Below are positions 16,879-26,856 of a stretch of DNA of 64,000 bases, piece after piece; positions within the stretch are counted from its first letter, which is position 1; every line of letters starts with the position of its first letter. Where the stretch lies: the NCBI GenBank assembly GCA_934699135.1, contig CAKUVM010000003.1:1-64000 (forward strand), in the 5' to 3' direction. The notes beneath the pieces are model-generated. The model did no database searches. It was not told where the DNA came from and was given only the letters and a program-made list of their open reading frames with translations. A program made the translations under genes and the position numbers. This DNA is from an uncultured Bacteroidales bacterium (GTDB taxonomy: Bacteria; Bacteroidota; Bacteroidia; Bacteroidales; Marinilabiliaceae).

Positions 16879-19800
16879 CTAGAGGCTCATATTGAGGCCG
16901 AAAGTCACCGTGCGGCTCTGCGGATAGTTGCCGTAGTCAACGCCTCCGCCCACCTCGGGGTCGTAGCCCGTGTAGTCAGTGACGGTGAAGAGGTTGGTGC
17001 AGTTGACGTAAAACCTCACCTTTTCCAGCCCGGCTTTCTTGACCAGCTGAGTCGGGAGCGAGTAGCCCAGCTGCAGGGTCTTGAGGCGGAGGTATGACCC
17101 GTCTTCTATTAGGCGGTCGTTGTTATACTTGTTGCTTGACGCGCCCGTGGGGTTCGGGATGGTGCCTTGGCGGTTTTCCAAGGCCTGCCAGTCGACGCCC
17201 TTCTTGGCCAAGTTGTTGCGGATGGCGTCTTTGTATCCCACCCAGACGTTGCGCATTGAGGTTGAGAGTGTGCACTCGTCACCTGCTCCCTCGGTGCGCT
17301 CGCGCAGCGCGTTGTATATCTTGTTGCCATAGATGCCCTGGAAGAACGCCTGGAGGTCGAAGCCTTTGAACTGCGCCGCGAGGTTGACGCCGTAGGTGAG
17401 CCAAGGGAACGGGGATCCGAGGTCGGTGCGGTCGTTGTCGTCAATCTTGCCATCGTTATTGCGGTCGCGATACTTGGCGTCGCCGGCATGGACGGCAATC
17501 TCGTCAGGGCCAAAGGCATACTGATGCCGGAGTGCCTCCTCGTCAGACTGGTAGATGCCCAGGAACTCGTAGCCCCAGAAGGTGTTCATGGCCAAGCCCT
17601 CGTCACACACCGTGCGGTCTCCCCAGAGCGGCTGGCCGCCGTTGAGTTCCACGAGCTCGTTCTTGATGAAAGAGACGTTGCCACCGACGCTGTAGCCAAA
17701 GGCGCCGACGCTGTTGCGGTAGTCGAGGGCAATCTCAACGCCATGGTTCCGCAGGGTGCCTACGTTGGCCAGGAGCGAATACCTGTTGCCGGCGTGCGCT
17801 GGGGCGTCAACATAGAGCAGGGCATCCTTCGTGTCGCGGAGAAACCAGTCGATGGAGCCGTCGAGGCTGCCGCCCAGGAAGCCGAAGTCGACGCCGGCGT
17901 TCCACTGCTCGTTGTTCTCCCATCGGCCGTTGTTGTTGACGAGGGTCAAGACGGCGGCCCCTGTGCTGAGGCTCTGGTCTTTGCCAAAGGGGTAGTCCAC
18001 GAAAGACGGGCCCGAGGTGAACATCTTCATGGTGAAGGCGTCATCGCCCACCTTATCATTGCCCACGCGTCCCCACCCGAGGCGGAGCTTGAGGTGGCTT
18101 ATGGCCGTCACGTCTTGCATCCAAGCCTCCTCGCTCACGCGCCACGCGAGAGCTGTGGAGGGGAAGAAGCCCCATGTGTTTTGCGGGAACTTGCTGGAGC
18201 CGTCGGCCCTGAAGTTGAACGTGAGCAGATACCGGTCAAGGAGCGAGTAGTGCACGCGGCCAAGGAATGAGAGCCTGCGGTTGCGGGCCACTTCGTCTCC
18301 GGCCTCTGTCCTGTCTTCCGTCGCCTGGTTGAGATACCAGTTGTTCGGGTCTTGAGAGTTGATGACGGTGGCGCCGGAGCCTCCTATCTTGTAAGAGACG
18401 TATTGCTCCATCGTCTGGCCGAGCATCACGCTCAAGTAGTTCTTGCCCAGTGTCTTGTTATATGTCACCGTGGTCTCCTCTCCAAAGGTGGACTGGCGGC
18501 GGATGCTGCTGGAGATGTAGTTCTTGTCTGCCTTGTCGAAGGCGGAGTGCTCATACTTCTCTTTAAAGAGACGGCTGCGCGTCAGGCCCATGTCCAGGCT
18601 CACGGAAGTGTGCCAAGTGAGGCCGTCGAACGGGGTCACGTCAAAATACACGTCGCCAATGAGCCTCTCGTCCTTATCCTCTGGGTGGCTGTGCTCAACC
18701 ATTGAGAACGGGTTGGTCACGTTCTTGAAGTTGGTGGAGGCCGCGATCTGGTTGCTCAGGTCTCGCTTGCCGCTGGCCGACACTGTGCCGGCGGGGTAGT
18801 GCGTGGGGTCCCATGGAGCCATGGCCAGGGCGGCGGAGATGATGGAGGCTCCTGGGCTGGCACTGTTGTTCATGGCGTTGCGGCCTTTGGAGGTTGAGAA
18901 AGAGAGGTGCTCGCCCACCTTGATCCAGTCTTTCACCTGATAGTCGGCGTTCACCCTGATGGTGAACCTCTGGTAGTCTGAGCCAATGATTGTGCCGTCT
19001 TGGCTGAAGAAGTTCGAGCTGAAGGCGTAGTGGCCGTTGTCGTTGCCGCCGTCCATCGAGATGCTGTAGCTCTGGACCTGGGCGTTGCGGCGGAACACCT
19101 CGTCTTGCCAGTCGGTGTCTACCGCCGAATAGTCAAAGCCATTGGGGTTGCTCTTGGTCTTCGCCGCGGGAGCGTAGTCAGAGTTGCTGATGTTGTAGGC
19201 CTGCATCCACTCGTTGAAGCCGTCGTTGAGGTAGTCGGCCAATTGGCCGGCGCTGTTTTTCATAGGGTCGATGCGCAACTTGGTCATCGCCATCTCGTCC
19301 CGACCCATCAGGTCGAGCTTGCGCCACCTGTTCTGCACGCCCCAGTAAGCGTCGGCGCTTATCACGCCCTTGCCCTTGGAGCCGGTCTTGGTGGTCACGA
19401 GAATCACGCCGTTGGCGCCGCGGGAGCCATAGATGGCTGTGGCGGAGGCGTCTTTAAGAATCTCGGTCGAGACAATGTCTGACGGAGCCAAGAACGATAT
19501 GTTGTCCGTTATGATTCCGTCAACCACATATATAGGGGAGCAGTCTCCCACCACGCTGCCGATGCCGCGGATCCTGATCTCCGCCGAGCCGCCAGGCTGA
19601 CCGCTGTTGGCATTGACCGTCACGCCCGCGGCGCGGCCCTGGAGGGCCTGGTCAAGGCCGGCGGCGGGGGTCTGCTGCAAGGCCTCGGCCTTGATGGATG
19701 TCACGGCGCCCGTCACGTCGCTCTTCCTCATGGTGCCGTAGCCCACAGCCACCACCTCTTCCAGCATCTGGTCACTCTTCTCCATCATCACGTTGAGTGG

Positions 19801-20082
19801 GTTCTGGCCTTCATAGGCCTCCTCCAGGCTCTTGCAGTCTATGAAGGAGAAGACGAGCACGTCGCCTCGCTTCGCCTTGATGTTGAAGTTTCCGTCCATA
19901 TCCGAGATGGTGCCGGTCGTCGTGCCTTTAATGCTTATGTTCACGAAGGGGAGCGGCAGGCCGTCGTCTTTAGACTTCACGGTGCCCGTCACGCTCTCCG
20001 GCTGCTGGGCCCACAAGAGCGCGGGCATAAGGAGCAGGAAGGCCATGAGCAGCCATCTGTTTGTTCCGCTAGATATTTTCAT
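16879..20082 (-). CDS. SusC/RagA-family TonB-dependent glycan transporter
   Basis: Outer-membrane transporter of about 1067 aa importing glycan oligomers with SusD. Signal peptide ending ALLWAQQ, then a carboxypeptidase-like domain (VTGTVKSKDDGLPLPFVNIS), the SusC box (VAVGYGTMRKSDVTGAV), plug domain (VNANSGQPGGSAEIRIRGIG; LKDASATAIYGSRGANGVIL) and a long barrel ending in TVTFGLNMSL. I take the ATG at 20082 (MKISSGTNRW); an ATG at 20106 is possible. It is the first gene of the PUL operon, divergent from its likely regulator. Substrate is inferred from the downstream GH16, GH128-like and GH3 enzymes. Confidence 0.95.
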   Translation of the reverse strand: MKISSGTNRWLLMAFLLLMPALLWAQQPESVTGTVKSKDDGLPLPFVNISIKGTTTGTISDMDGNFNIKAKRGDVLVFSFIDCKSLEEAYEGQNPLNVMMEKSDQMLEEVVAVGYGTMRKSDVTGAVTSIKAEALQQTPAAGLDQALQGRAAGVTVNANSGQPGGSAEIRIRGIGSVVGDCSPIYVVDGIITDNISFLAPSDIVSTEILKDASATAIYGSRGANGVILVTTKTGSKGKGVISADAYWGVQNRWRKLDLMGRDEMAMTKLRIDPMKNSAGQLADYLNDGFNEWMQAYNISNSDYAPAAKTKSNPNGFDYSAVDTDWQDEVFRRNAQVQSYSISMDGGNDNGHYAFSSNFFSQDGTIIGSDYQRFTIRVNADYQVKDWIKVGEHLSFSTSKGRNAMNNSASPGASIISAALAMAPWDPTHYPAGTVSASGKRDLSNQIAASTNFKNVTNPFSMVEHSHPEDKDERLIGDVYFDVTPFDGLTWHTSVSLDMGLTRSRLFKEKYEHSAFDKADKNYISSSIRRQSTFGEETTVTYNKTLGKNYLSVMLGQTMEQYVSYKIGGSGATVINSQDPNNWYLNQATEDRTEAGDEVARNRRLSFLGRVHYSLLDRYLLTFNFRADGSSKFPQNTWGFFPSTALAWRVSEEAWMQDVTAISHLKLRLGWGRVGNDKVGDDAFTMKMFTSGPSFVDYPFGKDQSLSTGAAVLTLVNNNGRWENNEQWNAGVDFGFLGGSLDGSIDWFLRDTKDALLYVDAPAHAGNRYSLLANVGTLRNHGVEIALDYRNSVGAFGYSVGGNVSFIKNELVELNGGQPLWGDRTVCDEGLAMNTFWGYEFLGIYQSDEEALRHQYAFGPDEIAVHAGDAKYRDRNNDGKIDDNDRTDLGSPFPWLTYGVNLAAQFKGFDLQAFFQGIYGNKIYNALRERTEGAGDECTLSTSMRNVWVGYKDAIRNNLAKKGVDWQALENRQGTIPNPTGASSNKYNNDRLIEDGSYLRLKTLQLGYSLPTQLVKKAGLEKVRFYVNCTNLFTVTDYTGYDPEVGGGVDYGNYPQSRTVTFGLNMSL

Positions 20083-20147
20083 AATAGGTGTCATAAATGG
20101 TTTCACTTATCGTCTGTCGCCCTCGCTGTTTCGTTTGGTTGACATCG

Positions 20148-20155
20148 CAAATATG
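20148..20155 (-). promoter_or_regulatory. Likely -7 box of the susC operon
   Basis: On the minus strand CATATTTG, one mismatch from TAnnTTTG, followed by CGATGTCAACCAAA. The same TTTGCrATGTCAACmAAA arrangement follows the promoter of small RNA A at 28.38 kb. This gives a leader of about 60 bases before the susC ATG. The divergent 20156-20438 region must hold the regulator's promoter too (TTAATATTTG at 20351-20360 is a weak candidate). Confidence 0.5.
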
Positions 20156-20438
20156 CTAACGCAATTTAAAAAGCGCGCACAAATGTACTCTACTCGAATA
20201 CGCAACACATTTTTGCGTATCGTCCATCGCTACTACACTCATTATTCATAATTCATATTTTCAATACGTTATGATGTTTTCTCAACTCTCATTTATGACA
20301 TGTCCCATAACGGCAAACTCTCCCATTTTTTACGCCCAAAACCCGTTTTATTAATATTTGTAGTAAGAGGTGAGTATCTCCGCATATTCTTTTTTTACTT
20401 ATTTTGAAGTTTGGTATCTCAATGAACACGAAAAAGCG

Positions 20439-23387
20439 ATGCGCTCTTTAATCAGTCCGACCCGCGCGGCATGGATCTCGCTCCTCCTCGCGGCTGCCTT
20501 CTCAATGCCCGCCGAGGCAGCCTGGCAGATGCCCGTCACCAACTTCACGCGGCAAGACTATGCCGCGGGCACGCAAAACTGGGACCTGGCCCAGCAGCAG
20601 AACGACTGGATATACGTTGGCAACAACTACGGCCTGCTGGAGTATGACGGCATGCGGTGGAAGCTCTATGGTCTCTGGAACTCGTCAGCCGTGAGGTCGG
20701 TCAAGGTGGCCGAGGATGGCGACATCTTTTGCGGCGGCACCAACGAGTTCGGCGTCTTCAGGAGCGATGGGCTTGGCGGGCTGACATATGAGCCGCTTTC
20801 CGACAGCCTGCCGGAGGCCGACTGCGGCTTTGGAGACGTGTGGGGCATTGAGGTATGGCGCAACAACGTCTATTTTGTGACGCACAACGCCATATTCACG
20901 CTAGACAGGGTGACGCGCCGGGTGTCTAAATATGACAGCCGACAGGTCATAAGCAGCTGCGCGCTCGTGGGAGACACGCTCTACGTCTCCCGCGCCGACG
21001 GCATCTTCAGCACGTCGTCAGACGGCTCCGTTGTCACGCGGCTCCCAGGCAGCGAAGAGGTGACGGCCCTGGGTGTCAGGAAGATATGCGCCATGAGCGG
21101 AGGCCGGCTGCTCGTAGGCACCACAAAGGGCGGGCTGTGGGTGGCCGCGGGCGGTAGGTTTTCCAAGATGCGCACCGAGGCCGATGACTACGTGAGCCGC
21201 AACGTGCTCTACACCGTCTGCGCCAACGACAGCTACATTGCCCAAGGCACCGTGGCCGGAGGCGTGGCCCTGACGCGGCTAGACGGGAGCGAGGCATGCT
21301 ACGTCACCGGGGCCAACGGGTTGCAAAACAACACTGTGCTCTCCGCCATGTTCGACAGGGCCGGCAACCTGTGGTGCGGGCTTGACCAGGGCGTGGATCG
21401 CATAGAGATAGACTCGCCACAAAGTCAGCTCTATGGGCAGGCGAGCGACTTCGGATCCGGCTACACTTCCATCATCTCGGCGGGCAAGCTCTTCATTGGC
21501 ACCAACAGAGGGCTCTTCCGAGCCAACTACCCGTTAGACGACAGCGCGCCCACATTCTCGGCCGAGTGCGTGGGAGGCAGCATAGGGCAAGTGTGGAGCC
21601 TGGGCCTCGTGGGCGATCAAGTGGTCTGCTGCCATGACAAGGGGCTCTTCGCCGTGGGGGCGGAGGGGGGGCTGCGGCCCATATCTGAGGCTGACGGTTT
21701 TTGGCAGGTGCGGACGTTCCCCCTCAACGAGAGCCTAGGCGTGGCCGGCGGCTATGACGGACTCTACATCGTCCGCCACACGCCTGCCGGCATAGCGGTG
21801 GTGCGCAAGCTCAATGGCGCGCCACGTCAGGCCAAGACGTTCGAGGTTGACAGCAATAACAGGATATGGATATGCACAGACAATGGCGTCGAGAGGCTCA
21901 CGATAAACCAGGACATGACGCGTTGCGTCCGCGAGGTGGTGATGAAGAAACCCGATGGCGGCTCGCCATATTGCAACGTCATCAAGCTCGACGGCCACAT
22001 TGTGGTCTCGGCCGGCGAAACCTCCTACGTCACAAATGAGCACAACGAGCTGTCTAATGAGCCGGGCATCCTTGAGCTGTGCGATGGAAACAAGGCCTTC
22101 TACAACATAATACAGCGCGACTCAGACGGCAACGTGTGGTACATCACCGGCAATGCTCTCAAGGTGAGGCGGCTAGACAAGCGCAGCATGCAATACGACA
22201 CCCGACCCGCGCTCCTGTGGGACCTGCCGGGGTTCTACGTCTACGGCTTCACCTCCATGCTCACCATCGGCCACGGCCAGGCCATTGTCAGCTGCGTGCA
22301 AGGTTTTGCCCTGGCAGATATGAGAAACGCGGCCGTAAGGGTCAAGGAGCGGAGCCCCAAGCTCTTCGTTCGCCAGCTCTCCTCCATCACGCCAGGGCAT
22401 GAGGGCGTGTTTTTTGGCGCGTCATATCCGCCTGTAGAGCGGGAGATTAGCATACCATATGCGCAAAACTCCGTCCGCGTCACTTTCAGCTGCACCCAAG
22501 GCTACGCCAAGGCGCAGTCTTTCAGCTGCATGTTGAGCCGCGATGGCGACGGGGAATACACCGATTGGGATGCCGCCTCCGCCAAGGAGTACACATTCCT
22601 CAAGCCAGGCCGATACCGGTTCTGCGTCAAGATGCGACACACCGACGGCTCCGTGTTCGGCCCCGTGGGCATCTCTTTCGTCATCTTGCCGCCATGGTAC
22701 CTCACCTGGTGGGCCTGGTCCGCCTACGCCATCTTGGCCTTGGCGTCGGCCGCGCTCATTGTCGTGGCCGTCAAGAGGCACAACAAGGCGGCCCGCCGAA
22801 GGCTCACCTCGCAAAAGGAGGAGGAGCTAAAAAGGCAGCAGCAAGACTTCGCGCAAAAAACGCTACTGAGAGATAAGGAGATTCTTCAGCTCAGAAATGA
22901 GAAAATGGAGAGTGAGTTGAAGAACAAGAGCCAAGAACTGTCTAGTTTCATGCTCAACACCCTAAATCGCAATGAGCTGATAACTAAAGTAAAACGCGAC
23001 ATCGGCAAGATTCAGGAAGACCTTGAGGAGCAAGACAAGGCCTCAGCCCAAAAAAGGCTCGCGCAGCTGCAGGCAAAGCTCACCCAAGATGCCGACACAC
23101 GTGTCAATTGGGATCGGTTCGAGGAGAATTTCGACATCGTGAACGATAAGTTCATGCGCAAGCTGCAGGCCAAGTTCCCATGGATCTCCTCCAATGAGAA
23201 AAAACTCTGCGTATACATCGTCATGGGGTATATGAACAAGGAGATAGCGCCGCTCATGAACATCTCCACTCGCGGCGTGGAGATGTTGCGATACCGTATG
23301 CGCAAAAAGATGGAACTACAGCGCGAAGACGACATTGAGTCGCTCCTGCGCTCCATACGCGATGAGAATGACTCTAGCGCAGACTGA
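20439..23387 (+). CDS. SusR/HTCS-like membrane regulator of the PUL: beta-propeller, Y_Y_Y, TM, LuxR-type HTH
   Basis: Protein of 982 aa with a signal peptide (SMPAEAAWQMP), about 14 periplasmic two-component-regulator-propeller-type repeats (residues about 30-640), a Y_Y_Y domain (about 670-740), one membrane helix (about 750-775), a charged coiled coil (about 787-884) and a C-terminal helix-turn-helix (about 914-967, SSNEKKLCVYIVMGYMNKEI). It has the sensor half of a hybrid two-component system but no kinase or receiver; the DNA-binding part is attached directly to the membrane protein, as in SusR-type regulators. Divergent from susC, it probably senses glucan oligomers and activates the operon. 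ATG at 20439 gives the signal peptide; the frame is open from 20370. Confidence 0.85.
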   Translation: MRSLISPTRAAWISLLLAAAFSMPAEAAWQMPVTNFTRQDYAAGTQNWDLAQQQNDWIYVGNNYGLLEYDGMRWKLYGLWNSSAVRSVKVAEDGDIFCGGTNEFGVFRSDGLGGLTYEPLSDSLPEADCGFGDVWGIEVWRNNVYFVTHNAIFTLDRVTRRVSKYDSRQVISSCALVGDTLYVSRADGIFSTSSDGSVVTRLPGSEEVTALGVRKICAMSGGRLLVGTTKGGLWVAAGGRFSKMRTEADDYVSRNVLYTVCANDSYIAQGTVAGGVALTRLDGSEACYVTGANGLQNNTVLSAMFDRAGNLWCGLDQGVDRIEIDSPQSQLYGQASDFGSGYTSIISAGKLFIGTNRGLFRANYPLDDSAPTFSAECVGGSIGQVWSLGLVGDQVVCCHDKGLFAVGAEGGLRPISEADGFWQVRTFPLNESLGVAGGYDGLYIVRHTPAGIAVVRKLNGAPRQAKTFEVDSNNRIWICTDNGVERLTINQDMTRCVREVVMKKPDGGSPYCNVIKLDGHIVVSAGETSYVTNEHNELSNEPGILELCDGNKAFYNIIQRDSDGNVWYITGNALKVRRLDKRSMQYDTRPALLWDLPGFYVYGFTSMLTIGHGQAIVSCVQGFALADMRNAAVRVKERSPKLFVRQLSSITPGHEGVFFGASYPPVEREISIPYAQNSVRVTFSCTQGYAKAQSFSCMLSRDGDGEYTDWDAASAKEYTFLKPGRYRFCVKMRHTDGSVFGPVGISFVILPPWYLTWWAWSAYAILALASAALIVVAVKRHNKAARRRLTSQKEEELKRQQQDFAQKTLLRDKEILQLRNEKMESELKNKSQELSSFMLNTLNRNELITKVKRDIGKIQEDLEEQDKASAQKRLAQLQAKLTQDADTRVNWDRFEENFDIVNDKFMRKLQAKFPWISSNEKKLCVYIVMGYMNKEIAPLMNISTRGVEMLRYRMRKKMELQREDDIESLLRSIRDENDSSAD

Positions 23388-25412
23388 TGAGGTCGTCCAG
23401 CCTCATCTTTCTGCCAGCGCGTCCCTCCGTTATCCAAAGCGAGCTCGCGTGGCAGGCGGGCGTGAGCAGATATTGGGCCCTGGGGGCGTCCTCTTGGGGA
23501 ATGGCGTCGGCATTTAGCACGCAGATGTCACATGGCGGCACGGCCACGGCCTGCTGTTCACAATAGTCAATCGCGCGCCCGGCGTCTCTATTGTCTCCAA
23601 GTCTCTCATAACCCGTATGTTCCGCAGCCTCACGCCGCGACCACCCGCCCATGTCTTTATGGCTCTCAATGTGCCTGGGTGAGCCTCTTCTGACATAATA
23701 GCGTCAGCGCGCCTGCCATCGCTCACCACCACCGATGCACGCCCAGACACCACAAAAAGCAAAACCTCGGGTCTCCTCCACACGTTGTTAACAGCCATCA
23801 CCGCGGCAAAAGCAGCCACGGCCAAGCACATGGCGCGCCTGCCGGCTCGGTTGCGGTTGCGGAGCCATACAAATGTCGTAATCACTAGAGCCGAGGTCGC
23901 CAATAATGAGCCTATGTTTTGCGGTCCCAGACTCAGATTGGCCATCGGCAACTCCGACGCCCACGCGCAATATTCTGTTATGCCGGTCAACAACCAGTTA
24001 GTGGCCGTCCCTACGGCATGTCCCACATATGGCAGCGCGCTGACGAGTGGACCAAACAATGCCATGTTAAACGCCAACCAAATCGCCGGAACGACAACTA
24101 AGTTGTTTAGTCCGAAATATGTAGGAAAGTAATAAAAGCAGTATAATATTATTGGTGCTGTAGCCAACTGCGCCACAGCGCTCACACCCAGGGCCAGCAG
24201 GCTCTTGCTGCATATCCATAGCCATGCGCACCTGACGGGGCCTGCGTTTTTCTCCGGCCTGCACCATAAAAACACTCGCTCGTTAACCCATGGCATCATA
24301 GCCAAAAGTCCTCCCACGGCCGCAAAACTGAGCCACAGCCCCACACTTCCCACTGCCATCGGGTCAAATAACAAGATTATCAGCAATGCGGCCGACAAGG
24401 TATGGACGGAACTGAACGGCATTCCCCTCATCTTCGCCAACTGTATGAATGTAAACATAATCGATGCTCTCACCACCGATGGTCCAAACCCCACAAGCAC
24501 GGCGTATGCCCATAGGCCTAAAACGGTTAGCAGCATCACAATCCTGCCGCGCAAAAACAATGAGAAGACCAACGTCATCACCCACGCCAACACTCCAACG
24601 TGCAATCCGCTCACCGCCAGCACGTGGCTCGTTCCGCAACTTGAAAAGTCGCTGCTCACTTCTCTAGGCAACTCGCTCCTGTCCGCAAGCAACAAGGCGC
24701 GCAGCAGGGCAATGTTCTCCTTCTTCACCCCCATTCGCTCCAAAGCCTCCCCATATTTTTCGTTAATCAACCCAACAAACCATGCCACGCTCACTCCTTC
24801 AGGTTCACTTGTCTCCATCTCATAGCCGCGTGCCAAAAAGCCAATCCCCTGCTGCTCTAGGTAATATCTGTAGTCAAAACTGCTAAACACGTCCTGATAT
24901 GGCTCCAACGTCACGCCCCTCACTCTCACCCTCATCCCACATCTCACCTCCGCCAACTCATGCCCACGCTCTCGCTTCAGTTCAATGAGTCCCCTCTTTT
25001 TCCCATCCGCGCGCTCCCCATCCACCGTCAGCGTGTCTGTCTCCACTTCAAAAGAAGTCCTGAGCGTGTCCCTCCAGGCAATCCTTGTCACCACGCCTGT
25101 CAGCCTAAACGTCTTTTTGCCAGGCTCCAAGTCCACTCGCTTCCCTTGCACGCTATATGCGCCCCACATAAACGAGCATACGCACACAAGGGCAAGATAT
25201 GCGCCATTACGCGCATCTGCCACTCTTCTCAGTCCGTAATGGAAAAACGACGCAATCACAATAAGCACCGCCGCGCACACCATCATCACGCCCCATTCGG
25301 CGTCAACCCTCATTCCCACAGCGGCACCTGCGGCCACAAAAGCCGCAATAGGCAACAAAGGGCAACCAGACAAATAGTTGGCCCAACTATTTCTAACAGG
25401 TATCTTCGGCAT
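23374..25412 (-). pseudogene. ComEC/Rec2 DNA-uptake channel with a C-terminal frameshift
   Basis: Inner-membrane competence protein that passes single-stranded DNA into the cell. Residues 1-632 (stop at 23514) contain an N-terminal OB-type domain and the competence domain with many helices, including SHVLAVSGLHVGVLAWV. The frame then ends in PWPCRHVTSAC. In the -1 frame the sequence continues from the same point (VPPCDICVLNADAIPQ, then LLTPACHASSLWIT...LDDLISLR) to a stop at 23374, matching the usual ComEC tail of this order. One missing base around 23540-23552 would explain it. Whether this is a mutation, a sequencing error or recoding is open. The extended form overlaps the end of the converging regulator gene by 14 bp. 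If ComEC needs this tail, the protein is impaired. Confidence 0.75.
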
Positions 25413-25429
25413 CTCTCACGCAACTGCGG

Positions 25430-25437
25430 CAAATGTC
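25430..25437 (-). promoter_or_regulatory. Possible -7 box of comEC
   Basis: GACATTTG on the minus strand, one mismatch from TAnnTTTG, 18 bp before the comEC start and just after the tRNA terminator, so comEC has its own promoter with a very short leader. Confidence 0.35.
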
Positions 25438-25443
25438 CCTAAC

Positions 25444-25484
25444 AAAAAAAGAGGCAACCAGACTCAAATCATCTGGCTGCCTCT
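25444..25484 (-). terminator. Intrinsic terminator of the tRNA-Pro gene
   Basis: On the minus strand AGAGGCAGCCAGA pairs with TCTGGTTGCCTCT across a nine-base loop and is followed by TTTTTTT. It starts directly after the encoded CCA end. Confidence 0.9.
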
Positions 25485-25560
25485 TGGTCGGGATTATGCG
25501 ATTCGAACGCACGACCTCTACGTCCCGAACGTAGCGCGCTACCAACTGCGCTAAATCCCG
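25485..25560 (-). tRNA. tRNA-Pro (anticodon CGG)
   Basis: A complete cloverleaf on the minus strand: acceptor CGGGATT/AATCCCG, D-arm GCGCAGTTGGTAGCGC, anticodon arm CTACG-TTCGGGA-CGTAG (anticodon CGG at loop positions 3-5), five-base variable loop AGGTC, T-arm GTGCG-TTCGAAT-CGCAT. Discriminator A; CCA is encoded. Monocistronic, with its own promoter and terminator. Confidence 0.96.
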
Positions 25561-25592
25561 ATCCTTGTTGCCCACCTTCGCGATGGACGATG

Positions 25593-25622
25593 CAAATTTA
25601 CTCTTTTTTTGTTTCAGGGCAA
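25593..25622 (-). promoter_or_regulatory. Promoter of tRNA-Pro
   Basis: On the minus strand TTG at -33, 19 bp spacer, then TAAATTTG, an exact TAnnTTTG. It begins 33 bp before the tRNA 5' end. Confidence 0.8.
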
Positions 25623-25657
25623 GGGGGTTAACCCATATTTTTGTCCCATCGGGTGTT

Positions 25658-26779
25658 TTATTGGCGTAGTGGCGGGAGGGCTGCTGCTGTGGGGTTGGCG
25701 TAGTGGCGGAGGGTGCAGCGGCCCACGCGGGTAGCGTCAAGTAAGACGGAGGGGCACAGGGCGGGAGAGGCCACGCCAGTGTGTCCCAACGCGGAGTCGG
25801 ACTCATAGACGTAGGCCTCGTCCCACAGGCCCTCGGCAATGAAGGTGCTGAGCGTCTGGGCTCCGCCCTCCACAATTATGGAGTTGAGGCCCTCGGCCTT
25901 GGCCACGTCCAGGGCGTCACGGGCCACGCTTCCGTCTGCCAAGGGCCGAGACGCGTATCTGACGGCCCCCGCCTCGGCTTCCACAGTGCGGTTCACCACC
26001 ACGGTGCGGCCGCCGTCGGTCAAGGCCGCGGCATGGGGGGGCAGGTGCAGCGTCGGGGCCAAGACCAGGCGCGCGGGGGCGGGGCCTTGCCACAGGCGCG
26101 GCGTGAGGCGCGGATTGTCTGACCGTATGGTGCCGGCGCCCACCAGGATGCCGTCCTCCGTCGTCCGGCGCCTGTGCTCGCGGGTCAACGCCTCCGCGCC
26201 GCTCACTGCCAAGGGGGCGGCGCGGCCGTCAACAACATCGCCAATGAAGCCGTCGGCCGTGCGCGCCCATTTTAGTATCACGTAAGGCCGGCCTTTCTCC
26301 TGGATGGTGAAAAACCGGCGGTTCAGCCATCGGCACTCGTCTTTCAGCACTCCCACCGTCACATCGGCCCCGGCCTCGCGAAGTTTAATGATGCCGCGGC
26401 CGTCAACTTTTGCAAATGTGTCTCGGCACCCTACCACCACTCGGGGGATTCGTTTGCTTATTATGAGGTCGGCGCACGGCGGGGTGCGCCCCTGATGCGC
26501 GCAAGGCTCCAGGCTCACATATATGGTCGAGCGCGTGAGCAGCCGCTGGTCGCGCACCGAGGCTATGGCGTTGACCTCGGCGTGGGGACCTCCGGCCTTG
26601 TGGTGCCAGCCCTCACCAATTATGCGCCCGTCGCACGCCACCACGGCGCCCACCATGGGGTTGGGGTAGGTGCGACCCTCGGCGTTGAGGGCCAGTTGGA
26701 TACATCGGCGCATATATTTCTCGTCATCGCGGGCGTTGGCGTTTTGACCCGCGGTGGTTATTTTTGTCTCGTTTTCCAT
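25658..26779 (-). CDS. Bifunctional riboflavin deaminase/reductase RibD
   Basis: Catalyses the second and third steps of riboflavin synthesis: deamination of the pyrimidinone and reduction of its ribosyl chain. 373 aa. The zinc deaminase half (about 20-165) has GGPHAEVNAI and SLEPCAHQGRTPPC, which supply His, the catalytic Glu and two Cys. The reductase half follows (YVILKWARTADGFIGDV; SIIVEGGAQTLSTFI). Other rib genes are not in the window. It is divergent from prmC with 77 bp between starts. Confidence 0.95.
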   Translation of the reverse strand: MENETKITTAGQNANARDDEKYMRRCIQLALNAEGRTYPNPMVGAVVACDGRIIGEGWHHKAGGPHAEVNAIASVRDQRLLTRSTIYVSLEPCAHQGRTPPCADLIISKRIPRVVVGCRDTFAKVDGRGIIKLREAGADVTVGVLKDECRWLNRRFFTIQEKGRPYVILKWARTADGFIGDVVDGRAAPLAVSGAEALTREHRRRTTEDGILVGAGTIRSDNPRLTPRLWQGPAPARLVLAPTLHLPPHAAALTDGGRTVVVNRTVEAEAGAVRYASRPLADGSVARDALDVAKAEGLNSIIVEGGAQTLSTFIAEGLWDEAYVYESDSALGHTGVASPALCPSVLLDATRVGRCTLRHYANPTAAALPPLRQ

Positions 26780-26838
26780 TCGTTCCAGTGTTGGTCATGG
26801 TCGCCTCGCTCTTGCCGCGCACGGCCTCCTCACTTGGC

Positions 26839-26846
26839 CAAAAGTA
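26839..26846 (-). promoter_or_regulatory. -7 box of ribD
   Basis: TACTTTTG on the minus strand, exact TAnnTTTG, 59 bp before the ribD ATG. Confidence 0.6.
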
Positions 26847-26856
26847 GTAAAAATAG

